Assembly: GCA_002700385.1 (NCBI GenBank) | Contig: PADC01000006.1 | Location: 558,001 to 622,000 of the forward strand | Direction: 5' to 3' | From: Cycloclasticus sp. | GTDB taxonomy: Bacteria; Pseudomonadota; Gammaproteobacteria; Methylococcales; Cycloclasticaceae | Length of the DNA: 64,000 bases | Part shown: positions 8,021 through 16,912 of the stretch, piece by piece | Position numbering within the stretch: position 1 is the first letter of the stretch | How the letters are laid out: each line of letters begins with the position of its first letter | Notes under the pieces: generated by a model | Database searches by the model: none | The model's input: only the letters and a program-made list of their open reading frames with translations | What the model was told of the DNA's origin: nothing | Translations under genes and position numbers: made by a program

Positions 8021-8965
8021 TTAGGTATAAACCGTTGTAAACGCCTCATTTAATTCACCGGTATGATAAAAAATACCACTCCCAATCTGATCTTCCGTCC
8101 ACGTCGTTACTGGCCTATCCCGTTGTGCCAAATACCCTAGCCCGCCAAAGGTCTCACACCTGTTTCCAGATGGGTCGAAGAAATAAATAGTATAGCCACG
8201 CGTCACACCATGGCGCTGCGGCGTTACATCAATTTTCACTTTATTTTTACCCATAACATCGGCCGCTTTAAGCACATCATCCCAACTATCCATAAAAAAT
8301 GCGATATGGTGCAAGCCATTAATGGGTCCTCCTACAAATGCGATATCGTGCGGCGTATTTGAAACAGATAACCAAGTGGCTAGCTGTTGATTACCCTCTG
8401 GCCCTACTAAAATCTGTTCTACGAGATAAAAATCGAGCACGTCCACCATAAATTTAGTGTTTTCTTCGACTTTATTCACCCCATTTTCTAAATCAAACTC
8501 TGACATGAGCAATGCATGATCCAACCAATGAACACCGGCGCCCACCAAACCATCTGGCCAGGGCTCTGGATTTACCGTCCCAACGTCCGTTCCAACATAG
8601 TCCTTCTCAGCATACAAATACATTTCATGCCCACTGGGAATATTAAATCTCAATGCGCGCCCAACAGAGTCAAGCGCACCACGTTCAATATCATCCACAT
8701 GAATCCCGTAATCTGAAATACGCTTTTTAAACCGATCCAGATCTTCATCACTTTCAACCTTATAGCCTATATGATTGATGCCTGCCTTATCGGCTTCGGT
8801 TAAAATAAGCGAATATTTATCCCATTCATCCCAGCACTTTAAGTAAACATTTCCTTGTTTATCCTCATGCACTTTTTTCATACCCACTACGTTAATGTAA
8901 TGATGTAAAGATGCCTCCATATCCAGCACCCTGATATTGACATGACTAATTCTTAAAACACCCAT
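8021..8965 (-). CDS. extradiol catechol dioxygenase, second copy (TbuE/TdnC-like subfamily)
   Basis: 314 residues, a two-domain extradiol dioxygenase related to but clearly different from the enzyme at 911-1831. The iron ligands are H150 (WLDHALLM), H220 (GLHHIAFF) and E271 (GNRCETF). The opening [17 protein letters not shown] and the inserted [14 protein letters not shown] loop resemble the TbuE/TdnC group, which cleaves catechol and 3-methylcatechol and often copes with substituted substrates. It is 209 bases downstream of the second ferredoxin gene. Together they form a second cleavage-plus-reactivation pair, presumably serving catechols from the ring-hydroxylating dioxygenase encoded upstream. 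Confidence 0.92.
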   Translation of the reverse strand: MGVLRISHVNIRVLDMEASLHHYINVVGMKKVHEDKQGNVYLKCWDEWDKYSLILTEADKAGINHIGYKVESDEDLDRFKKRISDYGIHVDDIERGALDSVGRALRFNIPSGHEMYLYAEKDYVGTDVGTVNPEPWPDGLVGAGVHWLDHALLMSEFDLENGVNKVEENTKFMVDVLDFYLVEQILVGPEGNQQLATWLSVSNTPHDIAFVGGPINGLHHIAFFMDSWDDVLKAADVMGKNKVKIDVTPQRHGVTRGYTIYFFDPSGNRCETFGGLGYLAQRDRPVTTWTEDQIGSGIFYHTGELNEAFTTVYT

Positions 8966-9129
8966 TTCTCTCTCCTGATTATTATCATGAACTCACCGTT
9001 AGGCAACATAAGACCGCTGTCGGTTTATATGAGATCGTCACATAATCTCCTTTTGACGACACTGATTCAGATCAGATAAAGTGTTTTTAGGTTATTGAAA
9101 ATAAAGGGAAAGGATAAATTGAAAAAAAT

Positions 9130-9142
9130 GGATACAGTATCC
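9130..9142. other. perfect 13-base palindrome upstream of extradiol dioxygenase 2
   Basis: GGATACAGTATCC is a perfect palindrome in the 209-base gap between the ferredoxin gene (9175-9471) and the extradiol gene starting at 8965. It could be a small operator. No promoter boxes that I trust are near it. Confidence 0.3.
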
Positions 9143-9174
9143 CTTATAGCGATGAATATTGACAAACGCTGTTA

Positions 9175-9471
9175 TTAAAACCTTTTCTGTAGTTTTCCTA
9201 TAACGTGCAAAGTGATATCGGTTTCTGGAAAAATGCGGCAGGCCAACGCATAACCCGCCTTTTCTTCATCTGCCGAAACATGGGCTCGACTCATTTTTTT
9301 TGACGAAAAAGCACCCTGGTTAATTTTTACTTTGCAAACACCACAGCCGCCGCCGTGACACCCCGATGGAATACCTTTTTTCCCCATCTTAGCCATGGCG
9401 GATAAAATATGTTGCCCTTCACTGCACCCAAAAACTTCATCGGTATTTTCTATTAAGACTTTAAATGTCAT
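9175..9471 (-). CDS. XylT-type [2Fe-2S] ferredoxin, second copy
   Basis: 98 residues with C38, C43, C46 and C78 as cluster ligands, spaced exactly as in the ferredoxin at 1905-2207, and sharing the KMSR-HV and IGKLQK segments. XylT-like ferredoxins re-reduce inactivated extradiol dioxygenases. Because this copy lies between the ring-hydroxylase beta gene and an extradiol gene, and because no BenC-like fused reductase is present, it may also carry electrons to the ring hydroxylase. A strong terminator separates it from the beta subunit gene, so it probably has a separate start of transcription or depends on read-through. Confidence 0.88.
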   Translation of the reverse strand: MTFKVLIENTDEVFGCSEGQHILSAMAKMGKKGIPSGCHGGGCGVCKVKINQGAFSSKKMSRAHVSADEEKAGYALACRIFPETDITLHVIGKLQKRF

Positions 9472-9497
9472 CTTCTTTGCAAACTATTTTTAGACAT

Positions 9498-9540
9498 AAA
9501 AAAATCCCACGCCTTTGTTTGATAAAGGGCGCGGGATTCT
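9498..9540 (-). terminator. Rho-independent terminator after the ring-hydroxylase genes
   Basis: On the minus strand, AATCCCGCGCC and GGCGTGGGATT pair with one mismatch and are followed directly by a run of seven T. It lies 20 bases after the stop of the beta-subunit gene and upstream of the ferredoxin gene, so it should end or attenuate the alpha-beta transcript. Confidence 0.88.
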
Positions 9541-9560
9541 TCTTTTACACAGAAATCAAT

Positions 9561-10052
9561 CTAAACGTTATAAACGTCCAATACGGTATCCACCATGTCG
9601 TTATGCAAGGTGATTTTTCTATAGCAAATTTTTAGACCTTCTTCTGTTTTACGCAAACGATGCTCTTGAACACCGAACGCTTCTCGCGAAGTCTTCAAGC
9701 TGTAGCAATGTGTCACCCATGAAGAGTGAACAACTATTTCGCCTGCATCATTTTCAGAGACTCTAAAATTTGTATTAATGTGGCATGTTCTGGGTAACGG
9801 AGTCGTCGCAAAAGATAACTCGGTACGGATTCTAAAAATTCTATCCTCAATTCCAGAACGATCATTATAGTAAATCAGTGAGATTTCACGCGCAGGATCA
9901 TTCGTCAAATTATGTTCATCAACCCATGCAGGCATCCAATAGGTAGCATCTTCCGTATACAAATCAATCCACTCGTCCCACTGCCTATGATCTAAAGCAG
10001 CAGACTCATTAATAATGACATCTATCGCTTGGTCTTTTAATGCAACATCCAT
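9561..10052 (-). CDS. aromatic ring-hydroxylating dioxygenase, beta subunit
   Basis: 163 residues of the SnoaL/NTF2-like fold, resembling benzoate/toluate 1,2-dioxygenase small subunits (BenB/XylY, about 160 residues). Conserved stretches are EWIDLYTEDATYWMPAW, SLIYYNDRSGIEDR and FGVQEHRLRK. It has no metal centre and packs with the alpha subunit in an alpha3-beta3 oxygenase. It starts 1 base after the alpha stop codon, so translation is coupled. The terminator at 9498-9540 follows it. Confidence 0.9.
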   Translation of the reverse strand: MDVALKDQAIDVIINESAALDHRQWDEWIDLYTEDATYWMPAWVDEHNLTNDPAREISLIYYNDRSGIEDRIFRIRTELSFATTPLPRTCHINTNFRVSENDAGEIVVHSSWVTHCYSLKTSREAFGVQEHRLRKTEEGLKICYRKITLHNDMVDTVLDVYNV

Positions 10053-10053
10053 C

Positions 10054-11412
10054 TTACTTCTCCTCCGCTTGTGCCTTAGTCATCATTTCTGCCCATTGCC
10101 TGTGTTGCGCAATCATTAAACCTTCATCTTCTAGATTAATGCCACACTCATCAGGGTTTACGCCTACTTTTTTCGCAAAATCACTAGCACCTTCAACAAC
10201 ATTCTTAGCACCACGTGACATATCACTCCACTTAGCCTTTTCACCCATAAAACCTAACTGGCTGTTGTTAAAAGCCGTTAAATCATCCGGTGTCGCCATA
10301 CCGGTCGCGTTAAAGAAATCTTCATATTGACGAATACGACGCTCACGTGCCTCATCACTCTCTCCAACAGGCGCAATACAATAGGTCGTTACTTCTGTTT
10401 TATTCACGGCAACTGGACGGAAGTGACGAATTTGTGTGCTCATTTGATCCATGATAAAGACATTAGGATAGAGACATGTATTTCGTAAATAACTGCCCAT
10501 AAAGCTCGCTCTATTCGCACCGAACTTCTCAATCAATTCTGGCATTTTACCCCCCATATGGAGCGGTCGATCTTGTGGATTAGGCAACTCCCCGAAAAGA
10601 GTGACATGACCATTACCATAAGAGAAATAGCCCGCCGGCATTTCTGTTGTGCCACCTGCCAAATCACCCACGGCAACAGGTTTTACCTTATCAGCATCGC
10701 CTTTTAACTTGGCACGGTTAGCAATGGTCATCACATAGTTTCCGTGAATAGCTTCCAGGTGATAACCATCTACGCCATTTTCAGCTTGTAACTTCCAGTT
10801 ACCATCATAGGTATAGGTTGTCGTACCGGGCAAAATCTCCAGCCCCTCTTCCGATTGATCAACCAACAAATCAATCATTTGTTTTGCATCACGTAAGTAT
10901 TCTGCCAGCGTGCAGGCATTATCATCCAGCACGCCAAACACAAAGCCACGGTAGCTTTCGATGTTACCAATTTTTTTAAGACCCAAATCATCCTTACTGA
11001 AATCATCACTGTAACCGACATTTCCTTTGCTTTCACCACAATCCATTAGCGTGCCATCCGTACTAAAAGACCACATGTGGAAAGGGCATGTAAACGACCT
11101 TTTGTTACCACGAGCCGTATTAACAAGCTGTGCACCACGGTGAGTACACGCATTGATGAACCCATGGATTTCACCTTGTTTATCCCGAGTAATAATCACA
11201 GGTTGACGACCCATATAGGTCGTAAAGAAGTCACCTTTTTCTTTAATTTGACTCTCATGGCATAAGTACATCCAGTTCTTTTCAAAAATGTACTTCATTT
11301 CTAATTCAAAAAGCTCCGGATCTGTAAACACTTTTCTATCTGAGCGATAAATACCATGTTCTTTATCGTCCATCAGGTAGCTTGCAAAATCGATCTCACT
11401 CTGTTTGCCCAT
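10054..11412 (-). CDS. aromatic ring-hydroxylating dioxygenase, alpha subunit (benzoate/toluate type)
   Basis: 452 residues, matching BenA/XylX-type oxygenase alpha subunits in length and motifs. The Rieske [2Fe-2S] ligands are C89, H91, C109 and H112. The catalytic iron site is D215, H218, H223 and probably D322 in FIMDQMSTQIR. The normally conserved CPFHGW reads CPFHMW here. The family cis-dihydroxylates benzoates or similar carboxylated aromatics; the real substrate cannot be read from sequence. A cis-diol dehydrogenase (BenD-like SDR) is not present in the window. The ferredoxin and reductase partners are separate genes downstream, unlike the fused BenC reductase. Confidence 0.9.
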   Translation of the reverse strand: MGKQSEIDFASYLMDDKEHGIYRSDRKVFTDPELFELEMKYIFEKNWMYLCHESQIKEKGDFFTTYMGRQPVIITRDKQGEIHGFINACTHRGAQLVNTARGNKRSFTCPFHMWSFSTDGTLMDCGESKGNVGYSDDFSKDDLGLKKIGNIESYRGFVFGVLDDNACTLAEYLRDAKQMIDLLVDQSEEGLEILPGTTTYTYDGNWKLQAENGVDGYHLEAIHGNYVMTIANRAKLKGDADKVKPVAVGDLAGGTTEMPAGYFSYGNGHVTLFGELPNPQDRPLHMGGKMPELIEKFGANRASFMGSYLRNTCLYPNVFIMDQMSTQIRHFRPVAVNKTEVTTYCIAPVGESDEARERRIRQYEDFFNATGMATPDDLTAFNNSQLGFMGEKAKWSDMSRGAKNVVEGASDFAKKVGVNPDECGINLEDEGLMIAQHRQWAEMMTKAQAEEK

Positions 11413-11920
11413 TTTTTATTCTCCTTATCTCACCATTTTAATTTGGTTACATCATTAATTTTTCAGCATGCTTTGCTGCATGAGTGGGCAAACTATATCA
11501 ATAAAACCCTATCCAACCATGACTTACATCATTTACTTAGCAAATTCTAAAACATCAGAGTTTACTTATTTTTCATTTCAACGCCATTACCCTCGTACTG
11601 CAAGGCTATCTTCACCCATACCCATAAGCGCTACGACAACCCTTTCGAAACTCAGCACAGTATTTTCTATGTAAGCTCTTCTTAATACTCTACGGTAACA
11701 GTCAATATATCAAATTACAAATAACCAACTGGTACAGTATGTGCTTAATCCTAGCATCATATTATCCATAAAATAACTTTTGCCTCAAAAAAAACATCAT
11801 CAGGCTTAACCCATTCATTATTTAGTCAACCTGTTTATAAAGAGTTAACTAAATGATGATTTAACGCTCTAAAAAATTCATGTTACTGCCTTAATACTAA
11901 ACCAATAAAAGGAAAATCCT
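11413..11920. other. 508-base divergent intergenic region
   Basis: This gap separates the minus-strand ring-hydroxylase operon from the plus-strand alcohol dehydrogenase. It must hold both promoters. I see the inverted repeat at 11820-11854 and a short CAGCA/TGCTG dyad near 11466-11480, but no sigma-54 match with correct GG-N10-GC spacing. Short open frames here have no family resemblance. Confidence 0.6.
11820..11854. promoter_or_regulatory. candidate operator upstream of the alcohol dehydrogenase
   Basis: ATTTAGTCAAC and GTTAACTAAAT form 11-base inverted arms with one mismatch and a 13-base spacer, about 65 bases upstream of the alcohol dehydrogenase start. A dyad of this size suits a dimeric regulator. 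The regulator is not known. Confidence 0.45.
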
Positions 11921-12983
11921 ATGAGAACAGCAATCTATTACGGCCCCCCAAGATATTCGTTGTGGCGAGAAACCCGAACCCGAAATTAATGAATCTCATC
12001 AAGTTTTAGTGGAGGTTGATGCAACGTCAATTTGTGGTTCTGACTTACATGTATACCGTGGCGCTCTAGATGCCATGTTAGAACCGGGCCATTCACAAAT
12101 AGGTCATGAATTAATAGCCCACGTTCGCGAAGTCGGCCGGGGCGTTGGTAAGTTTAAAGTCGGCGACCGAATTTCTATGGCTTATTCATGCTCTTGCGGT
12201 GAATGTTATATGTGCGAAGTCGGTCAAACTGCACATTGTGAAACCACCCAAAAAGCGGTGTATGGTTTCGGCGTACCCTTTGGTGACTTGAACGGCACAC
12301 ATACCGAAGCCCTTATTTTGCCCCACGCCGAAGGGCATGTCATAAAAGTACCTGACGCCATTGACGACGCCTCTGCGCTAACCCTGTCTTGCAACCTACC
12401 ATCGGCCATTATTGCTAATAAACTAGCTGATATTCAACCCGGCGAGAACGTCGCCATTATTGGTTGCGGCCCTACAGGTTTATTAACCATGGATATTGCC
12501 TTAGGCAAATCAGCCGGACAGGTCGTTTGTATTGATCAACTCGAGTATCGCCTTGCAGTAGCCGCCAAAAAAGGTGCTACAACCATCAACTCAAGCAAAG
12601 AAAGTTGGAAAGAACAAGCTCTCTCGTTAACCGATGGTCGAGGGTTTGATAAGGTGATTGAGGTCGTTGGCTACCCTGAAACGCTTCAAATGTGTTTGGA
12701 TATCATTCGCCCTGGTGGCACCATTGCGGCCATTGGTGTTTTTTGCGACCAAGAATTTAATTTAGTGTTAGCCGATGTGTTCTTGCGCGATATTAGCCTA
12801 CATATGAATGGCTTTGCTAATGTGCAACCTTACATGTGGGAAGGCATTCGTTTAATGGAACGCGGTGTTATTAACCCATCTGAATATTTTTCTCACACCT
12901 ATACACTCGACCATATCGATCAGGCGTTCAGCACGTTTTACGAAAAATCAGACCATGCACTTAAAATGTTTATTAAACCTTAA
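11921..12983 (+). pseudogene. zinc-dependent alcohol dehydrogenase (MDR family) with a +1 frameshift in a C6 run
   Basis: The start MRTAIYYGP at 11921 (good AAAGGAAAA region upstream) goes out of frame at the run of six C at 11944-11949 and meets a stop soon after. Removing one C restores a continuous protein of about 353 residues reading GPQDIRCGEKPEPE before joining the long frame that contains VEVDATSICGSDLHVY. The rest has all medium-chain dehydrogenase features: catalytic-zinc Cys and GHE, structural-zinc cysteines in CSCGECYMCEVGQTAHC and a Rossmann GCGPTG. It would oxidise an alcohol such as a benzylic or hydroxybenzyl alcohol, or an aldehyde adduct. Either the gene is broken or phase-variable, or the C run is a sequencing error; the otherwise clean frame favours a recent event or an error. 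Confidence 0.8.
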
Positions 12984-13005
12984 CTAAGCACACTTAAACA
13001 CACAT

Positions 13006-13034
13006 AAAAAAGCCCCTTCAAAAGGGGCTTTTTT
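13006..13034. terminator. bidirectional Rho-independent terminator
   Basis: AAAAAAGCCCCTT and AAGGGGCTTTTTT form a G+C stem flanked by A and T runs on both sides. It lies between the converging alcohol dehydrogenase and desaturase-like genes and can serve both. Confidence 0.92.
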
Positions 13035-13051
13035 ATAATTAACGTCTAACT

Positions 13052-13963
13052 TTACACTTGAGGCTCATACTTTGAATGATCAAAGTTTTTATGAGATTCA
13101 ATATTTTCAGGCACTAAACCAAACGCTGTTTGCTTACTTAAGTTTTGTGCATTTAACTCATCATATTTTATGTACCATGCTTTATGCATTTTATAAAACG
13201 GTATTTCTGGCCACAAATGATGAATGAGATGATAGTTTTGGTAAACCAATAAGGGTGTCAACAACCATTCCCAACCCATACGCATGGTTGTCGCCATGTA
13301 TTTATCTTCTGTTTGACTAACCGTTGCAGGGTAATGAGGCAATATAACAAATACAATCGCGATCAATAGCAAGGTAATACGAGAAGGGATAAACCACAAC
13401 ATAAACAACTCGTAACCAAATCCAAAATACAAAGCAGCAACAAATAGTAGCGCCAATGATGAATAATAACTAATCAACTGTACCATATGGCGTTGGATTA
13501 CTTTACCCCCATGTTTTAAGAAATAGTAAATGTACCACCCATCAAAAAATGACCATCTAAACGGCACCTGCCACCAGGGAGATTCGTGCTCGAAAAGGTC
13601 GGGATCTTTTGGCCCATTAGTATAGATATGATGTTGATTGTGCACCCATCTTAAGGCCACCATAGGGGCATATGGAAATAGAAAAAACAAACCTATCGCA
13701 CCGATTGTTTCATTTACAGGCTTAATACTCGAAAGGGAGTGATGTGACGCATCATGAATCACACTGAATAAGCCGTAGGTTAAAAGCCCATTAATGATAG
13801 CGCCTTGCCACATTGGAAGCACATCCGAGAGTGCATAGTACCAAACTGTACCTAAACCACCCATCACACCAATAAACAATAAAACTGTAGGCACAGCTAA
13901 TGTAGGAGCTCTTCTAAGTGATTCAAAGTATTCATCACTAGCTGTTGTGTCTTGTGAACTCAT
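13052..13963 (-). CDS. membrane fatty-acid-desaturase-family di-iron enzyme
   Basis: 303 residues with four or more hydrophobic segments and the three histidine boxes of membrane desaturases/hydroxylases: HDASHH (near residue 70), HNQHH (near 108) and HLIHH (near 246). The boxes fit the fatty-acid desaturase/carotene hydroxylase superfamily rather than AlkB/XylM, which use HExxHK and a different spacing. The reaction may be desaturation or hydroxylation of a lipid or hydrophobic substrate. It diverges from an AraC-type regulator gene 140 bases away, which is a plausible regulator. The nearby aromatic genes do not prove an aromatic substrate. Confidence 0.8.
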   Translation of the reverse strand: MSSQDTTASDEYFESLRRAPTLAVPTVLLFIGVMGGLGTVWYYALSDVLPMWQGAIINGLLTYGLFSVIHDASHHSLSSIKPVNETIGAIGLFFLFPYAPMVALRWVHNQHHIYTNGPKDPDLFEHESPWWQVPFRWSFFDGWYIYYFLKHGGKVIQRHMVQLISYYSSLALLFVAALYFGFGYELFMLWFIPSRITLLLIAIVFVILPHYPATVSQTEDKYMATTMRMGWEWLLTPLLVYQNYHLIHHLWPEIPFYKMHKAWYIKYDELNAQNLSKQTAFGLVPENIESHKNFDHSKYEPQV

Positions 13964-14103
13964 AATGTCTCCAATGTAATTGTTTTATATTTATACTAGT
14001 CATTCATTAGATCAAGTCTCAAATAAAAAAATAAGTGTCATTATTTGACACCGCCATGTCATTTTGTGACAATGCTACAACCTAATCAATACGAGAAGCA
14101 CTT

Positions 14104-15114
14104 GTGGCCCAGTCGATTATACTCCCTGTTAGCTATATACAAATAGCTATTCGGGAATTAGCTAATAAAGGCATTACTCCCGAACAAATTTTAGAGGGCA
14201 CTGGCCTGAGCACTCACGCATTACAAGAAGACGACCATGTTACTCTCGATCAATTTATAACCTGTATCCTAAATACAAAAAAACTAAGCCATAACCCGGC
14301 TATTGGCCTCTTACTTGGCTCATTTTTACACCCGTCAACCCACGGACCAGTTGGCTGGGCTGCTATCAACAGCCCTACTTTATCAGACGCCATCAGTATT
14401 TTTCAGCGTTACAGTCAAATTCGTACACCCTTTATTTTGTATACCCCCCTTACCCAAGGCGAACACTATATTATTCGTCTCACGCTGACCGATAACCTTA
14501 GAGCAGCACACATAATTTTTATTGAAGCCATGCTTATGTTGTTACAACATGTTATCGAATTTATCCTGGGGCGACCGATGAGAGAGGCCAGTTTATACAT
14601 GAACAGCTTCGCGCCAAGTTATGTTGACAGCTACCAACAGTATTTTCACTGCCCTATTTATTTCAATTCAGGCTACCTTGAAATTCGACTCCCCGTAGCA
14701 TTAAAAAACACGCCAAACCCTAATGCAGACAAACACATGTACCAAATCGCATTAGAGCAATGCCAGGAAGCGTACCACCAGCTCCAGCGTGACATAAACC
14801 TGGGCACTGAAATTTATGATTACCTATCAGCCAACCTAAGTTACTCTCCAACACTTGAACAAACTGCCAAGCAATTTAGCCTGACACCCCGAACACTTAT
14901 CCGGCGACTGAAAGATCAACAAACATCATTTCAAAAAATAAAAGATGATGTCTACGCATTTCAGGCCAGCAGTTATTTACGCAGAAGTGCCATTACAATA
15001 GACACCTTATCGGTTATTTTTGGCTACAGTGACCCAGCAAACTTTAGACGTAGTTTCAAGCGATGGTTCGGCGTGACCCCTCAACAATATCGAGATCAAC
15101 AAGTAAAACACTAA
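14104..15114 (+). CDS. AraC-family transcriptional regulator (arabinose-binding-like N-domain)
   Basis: 336 residues with a GTG start. The N-terminal two thirds resemble the OruR/ArgR-type ligand domain (ELANKGITPEQILEGTG, GPVGWAAINSPTLSDAI), and the last 100 residues hold two helix-turn-helix units, ending in the signature SVIFGYSDPANFRRSFKRWFGVTPQQYR. It is divergent from the desaturase-like gene and likely controls it, the alcohol dehydrogenase or both. The inducer cannot be inferred. The start is not certain, because no strong ribosome site precedes the GTG. Confidence 0.88.
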   Translation: MAQSIILPVSYIQIAIRELANKGITPEQILEGTGLSTHALQEDDHVTLDQFITCILNTKKLSHNPAIGLLLGSFLHPSTHGPVGWAAINSPTLSDAISIFQRYSQIRTPFILYTPLTQGEHYIIRLTLTDNLRAAHIIFIEAMLMLLQHVIEFILGRPMREASLYMNSFAPSYVDSYQQYFHCPIYFNSGYLEIRLPVALKNTPNPNADKHMYQIALEQCQEAYHQLQRDINLGTEIYDYLSANLSYSPTLEQTAKQFSLTPRTLIRRLKDQQTSFQKIKDDVYAFQASSYLRRSAITIDTLSVIFGYSDPANFRRSFKRWFGVTPQQYRDQQVKH

Positions 15115-15138
15115 AATAAAACGCCAGCCGCCAAGTCA

Positions 15139-16824
15139 TTATTTGTCTTCTTCAATTTTGCCAAGCCTGTACGCTAATTGAGGACGAGTCACCCCTAACT
15201 TTCTAGCCGCAGCAGACAAATTACCGTTTGACCTTTTAACGGCCTCTTTAAGAATCGTTTCTTCAATTTCAAACAAATTATTTTGAGTTTCAAAAAACAT
15301 ATCAACAAATTGCTTATGAATACCTTTTTTTAATGGTTTCAACTGACCACGCTCACTGACTGTTGCCTCAGATTTCTCATCAATATTCATCATCGCAAAC
15401 AAATGTTCTAACTCAATATAACCCCCATTTTCGCAAAGCAAAACACCCCGCTCTATGACATTTTCAAGCTCACGAATATTTCCTGGCCATTCGTACCGCT
15501 CTAGTTGGACCATGGCATGATCAGTGACCCCCTTTACCTCTTTATGATATTTAACTTTATATTGATCAATGAAACTCTCAATCAATAAAGGGATATCTCC
15601 CTGCCTTTCTTTTAAACAGGGAATGGTAATAGGGTACACATTTAAGCGATAAAATAAATCCCGCCTAAAATCACCTGATTCAACTTTATTAAATAAATTA
15701 TCATGTGTAGCGGCAACAACCCGAACATCAACTGAAATAACATGAGTTCGCCCAACCCGTTCTAACTCACCCTCCTGCAACACTCGAAGCAATTTAGCCT
15801 GTGCCGAATAAGATAAATCACCTATTTCATCTAAAAACAAGGTGCCGCCATTGGCACGTTCAAAACGTCCTTTACGCGATTCGTGCGCGCCTGTATAAGC
15901 CCCTTTTTCAACCCCAAACAACTCTGCCTCTAACAAATCATCCGGTATCGCAGCACAATTAACGGCAATAAACGCTTGATCGTGTCGGTTACTTTTACGA
16001 TGCAGTGACCGAGCAAACAATTCCTTTCCCACACCCGTTTCGCCCAACAATAAAACGGTAACCGGGCCTTGAACAGCCTTATTTAATAACGCATAAGCAT
16101 CACGAAATGCTTTAGAACGACCGATGATATCTTGTTGTTCAAGATCAATACCCTCTATCGTCGACCGCAAGCTGTCAACCTCATCACGCAAATTGAGGAT
16201 CTGATCGACAATGCTTTCTGATTTATAATATTTCGCTAACGCTTCAGGGTTTTCCCATTCAGCAATCGGCTTCCCAACCACCAGACAATGTTCAGCCCCT
16301 GAACCACTGCATGTTTGCTCGACAAATAATATAGATTGCCCTGTAAATTCTGAGGTATAGCCACTGGCATACCCTATTTCCATCCAACAAACTGGTTCAT
16401 CAGAGAAACCATACGCCTTTTTATGCGCCTCACTTTCATAGGAATGCTCCCAGACAAGCTCCATATAAAATTGCTTATTTTCTATATTAATATCAATTTT
16501 ATTTACTTTAACTCGCACCAAACCTTCCAACTGGTGAAGTTCAGGGCCCACAAAAAATTGCTCCATTTCAGATGCATTGGGTCGTAATTTTTTTGCCAAT
16601 CGCGCATCAGCCTGGCCCGCTTGAAAACCCGTCCGCATCAAAATGCCTTTAGCCAGTTCGATACCCAGCGTTTCAATGAGCTCCTTACGCATTGAGCCGA
16701 TAGCTTCCGTATGTAATAACAACATACGTTGCTCACCTAGCCAAATGTGCCCCGTCTCAAAGGAAAAACGAATGCGGTCTTTTAAATCATCGCTGGGTAA
16801 CAAATCACTATTATTAAGTTGCAT
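15139..16824 (-). CDS. dmpR: DmpR/MopR-type phenol-responsive sigma-54 activator
   Basis: 561 residues in the XylR/DmpR order: effector domain with V4R motif (1-200), linker, AAA+ domain (about 232-470) and Fis-type helix-turn-helix at the C-terminus (NLSAAARKLGVTRPQLAYRL). Walker A is GETGVGKE (261-268), the sigma-54 contact loop is GAYTGA (308-313) and Walker B LFLDEI (329-334). The phenol pocket residues H106 and W134 of MopR/DmpR correspond to H97 and W125 here, and the zinc ligands C155, E178, C181 and C189 to C146, E169, C172 and C180, all with a constant offset of nine. It should sense phenol-like compounds and drive the sigma-54 promoter at 6839-6854. Confidence 0.95.
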   Translation of the reverse strand: MQLNNSDLLPSDDLKDRIRFSFETGHIWLGEQRMLLLHTEAIGSMRKELIETLGIELAKGILMRTGFQAGQADARLAKKLRPNASEMEQFFVGPELHQLEGLVRVKVNKIDINIENKQFYMELVWEHSYESEAHKKAYGFSDEPVCWMEIGYASGYTSEFTGQSILFVEQTCSGSGAEHCLVVGKPIAEWENPEALAKYYKSESIVDQILNLRDEVDSLRSTIEGIDLEQQDIIGRSKAFRDAYALLNKAVQGPVTVLLLGETGVGKELFARSLHRKSNRHDQAFIAVNCAAIPDDLLEAELFGVEKGAYTGAHESRKGRFERANGGTLFLDEIGDLSYSAQAKLLRVLQEGELERVGRTHVISVDVRVVAATHDNLFNKVESGDFRRDLFYRLNVYPITIPCLKERQGDIPLLIESFIDQYKVKYHKEVKGVTDHAMVQLERYEWPGNIRELENVIERGVLLCENGGYIELEHLFAMMNIDEKSEATVSERGQLKPLKKGIHKQFVDMFFETQNNLFEIEETILKEAVKRSNGNLSAAARKLGVTRPQLAYRLGKIEEDK

Positions 16825-16912
16825 CGAAATGAGGGTTAATTATGGTAAGAGCGCAGTCATCATAAACGATCTATTTTATCATTTAATAAAAATTGATGAT
16901 TTAAACAAACAC

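Noticed and set aside
13052-13963. AlkB/XylM-type alkane or xylene monooxygenase
   Set aside because: Histidine boxes and spacing (HDASHH, HNQHH, HLIHH) fit fatty-acid desaturases; the AlkB/XylM boxes differ.
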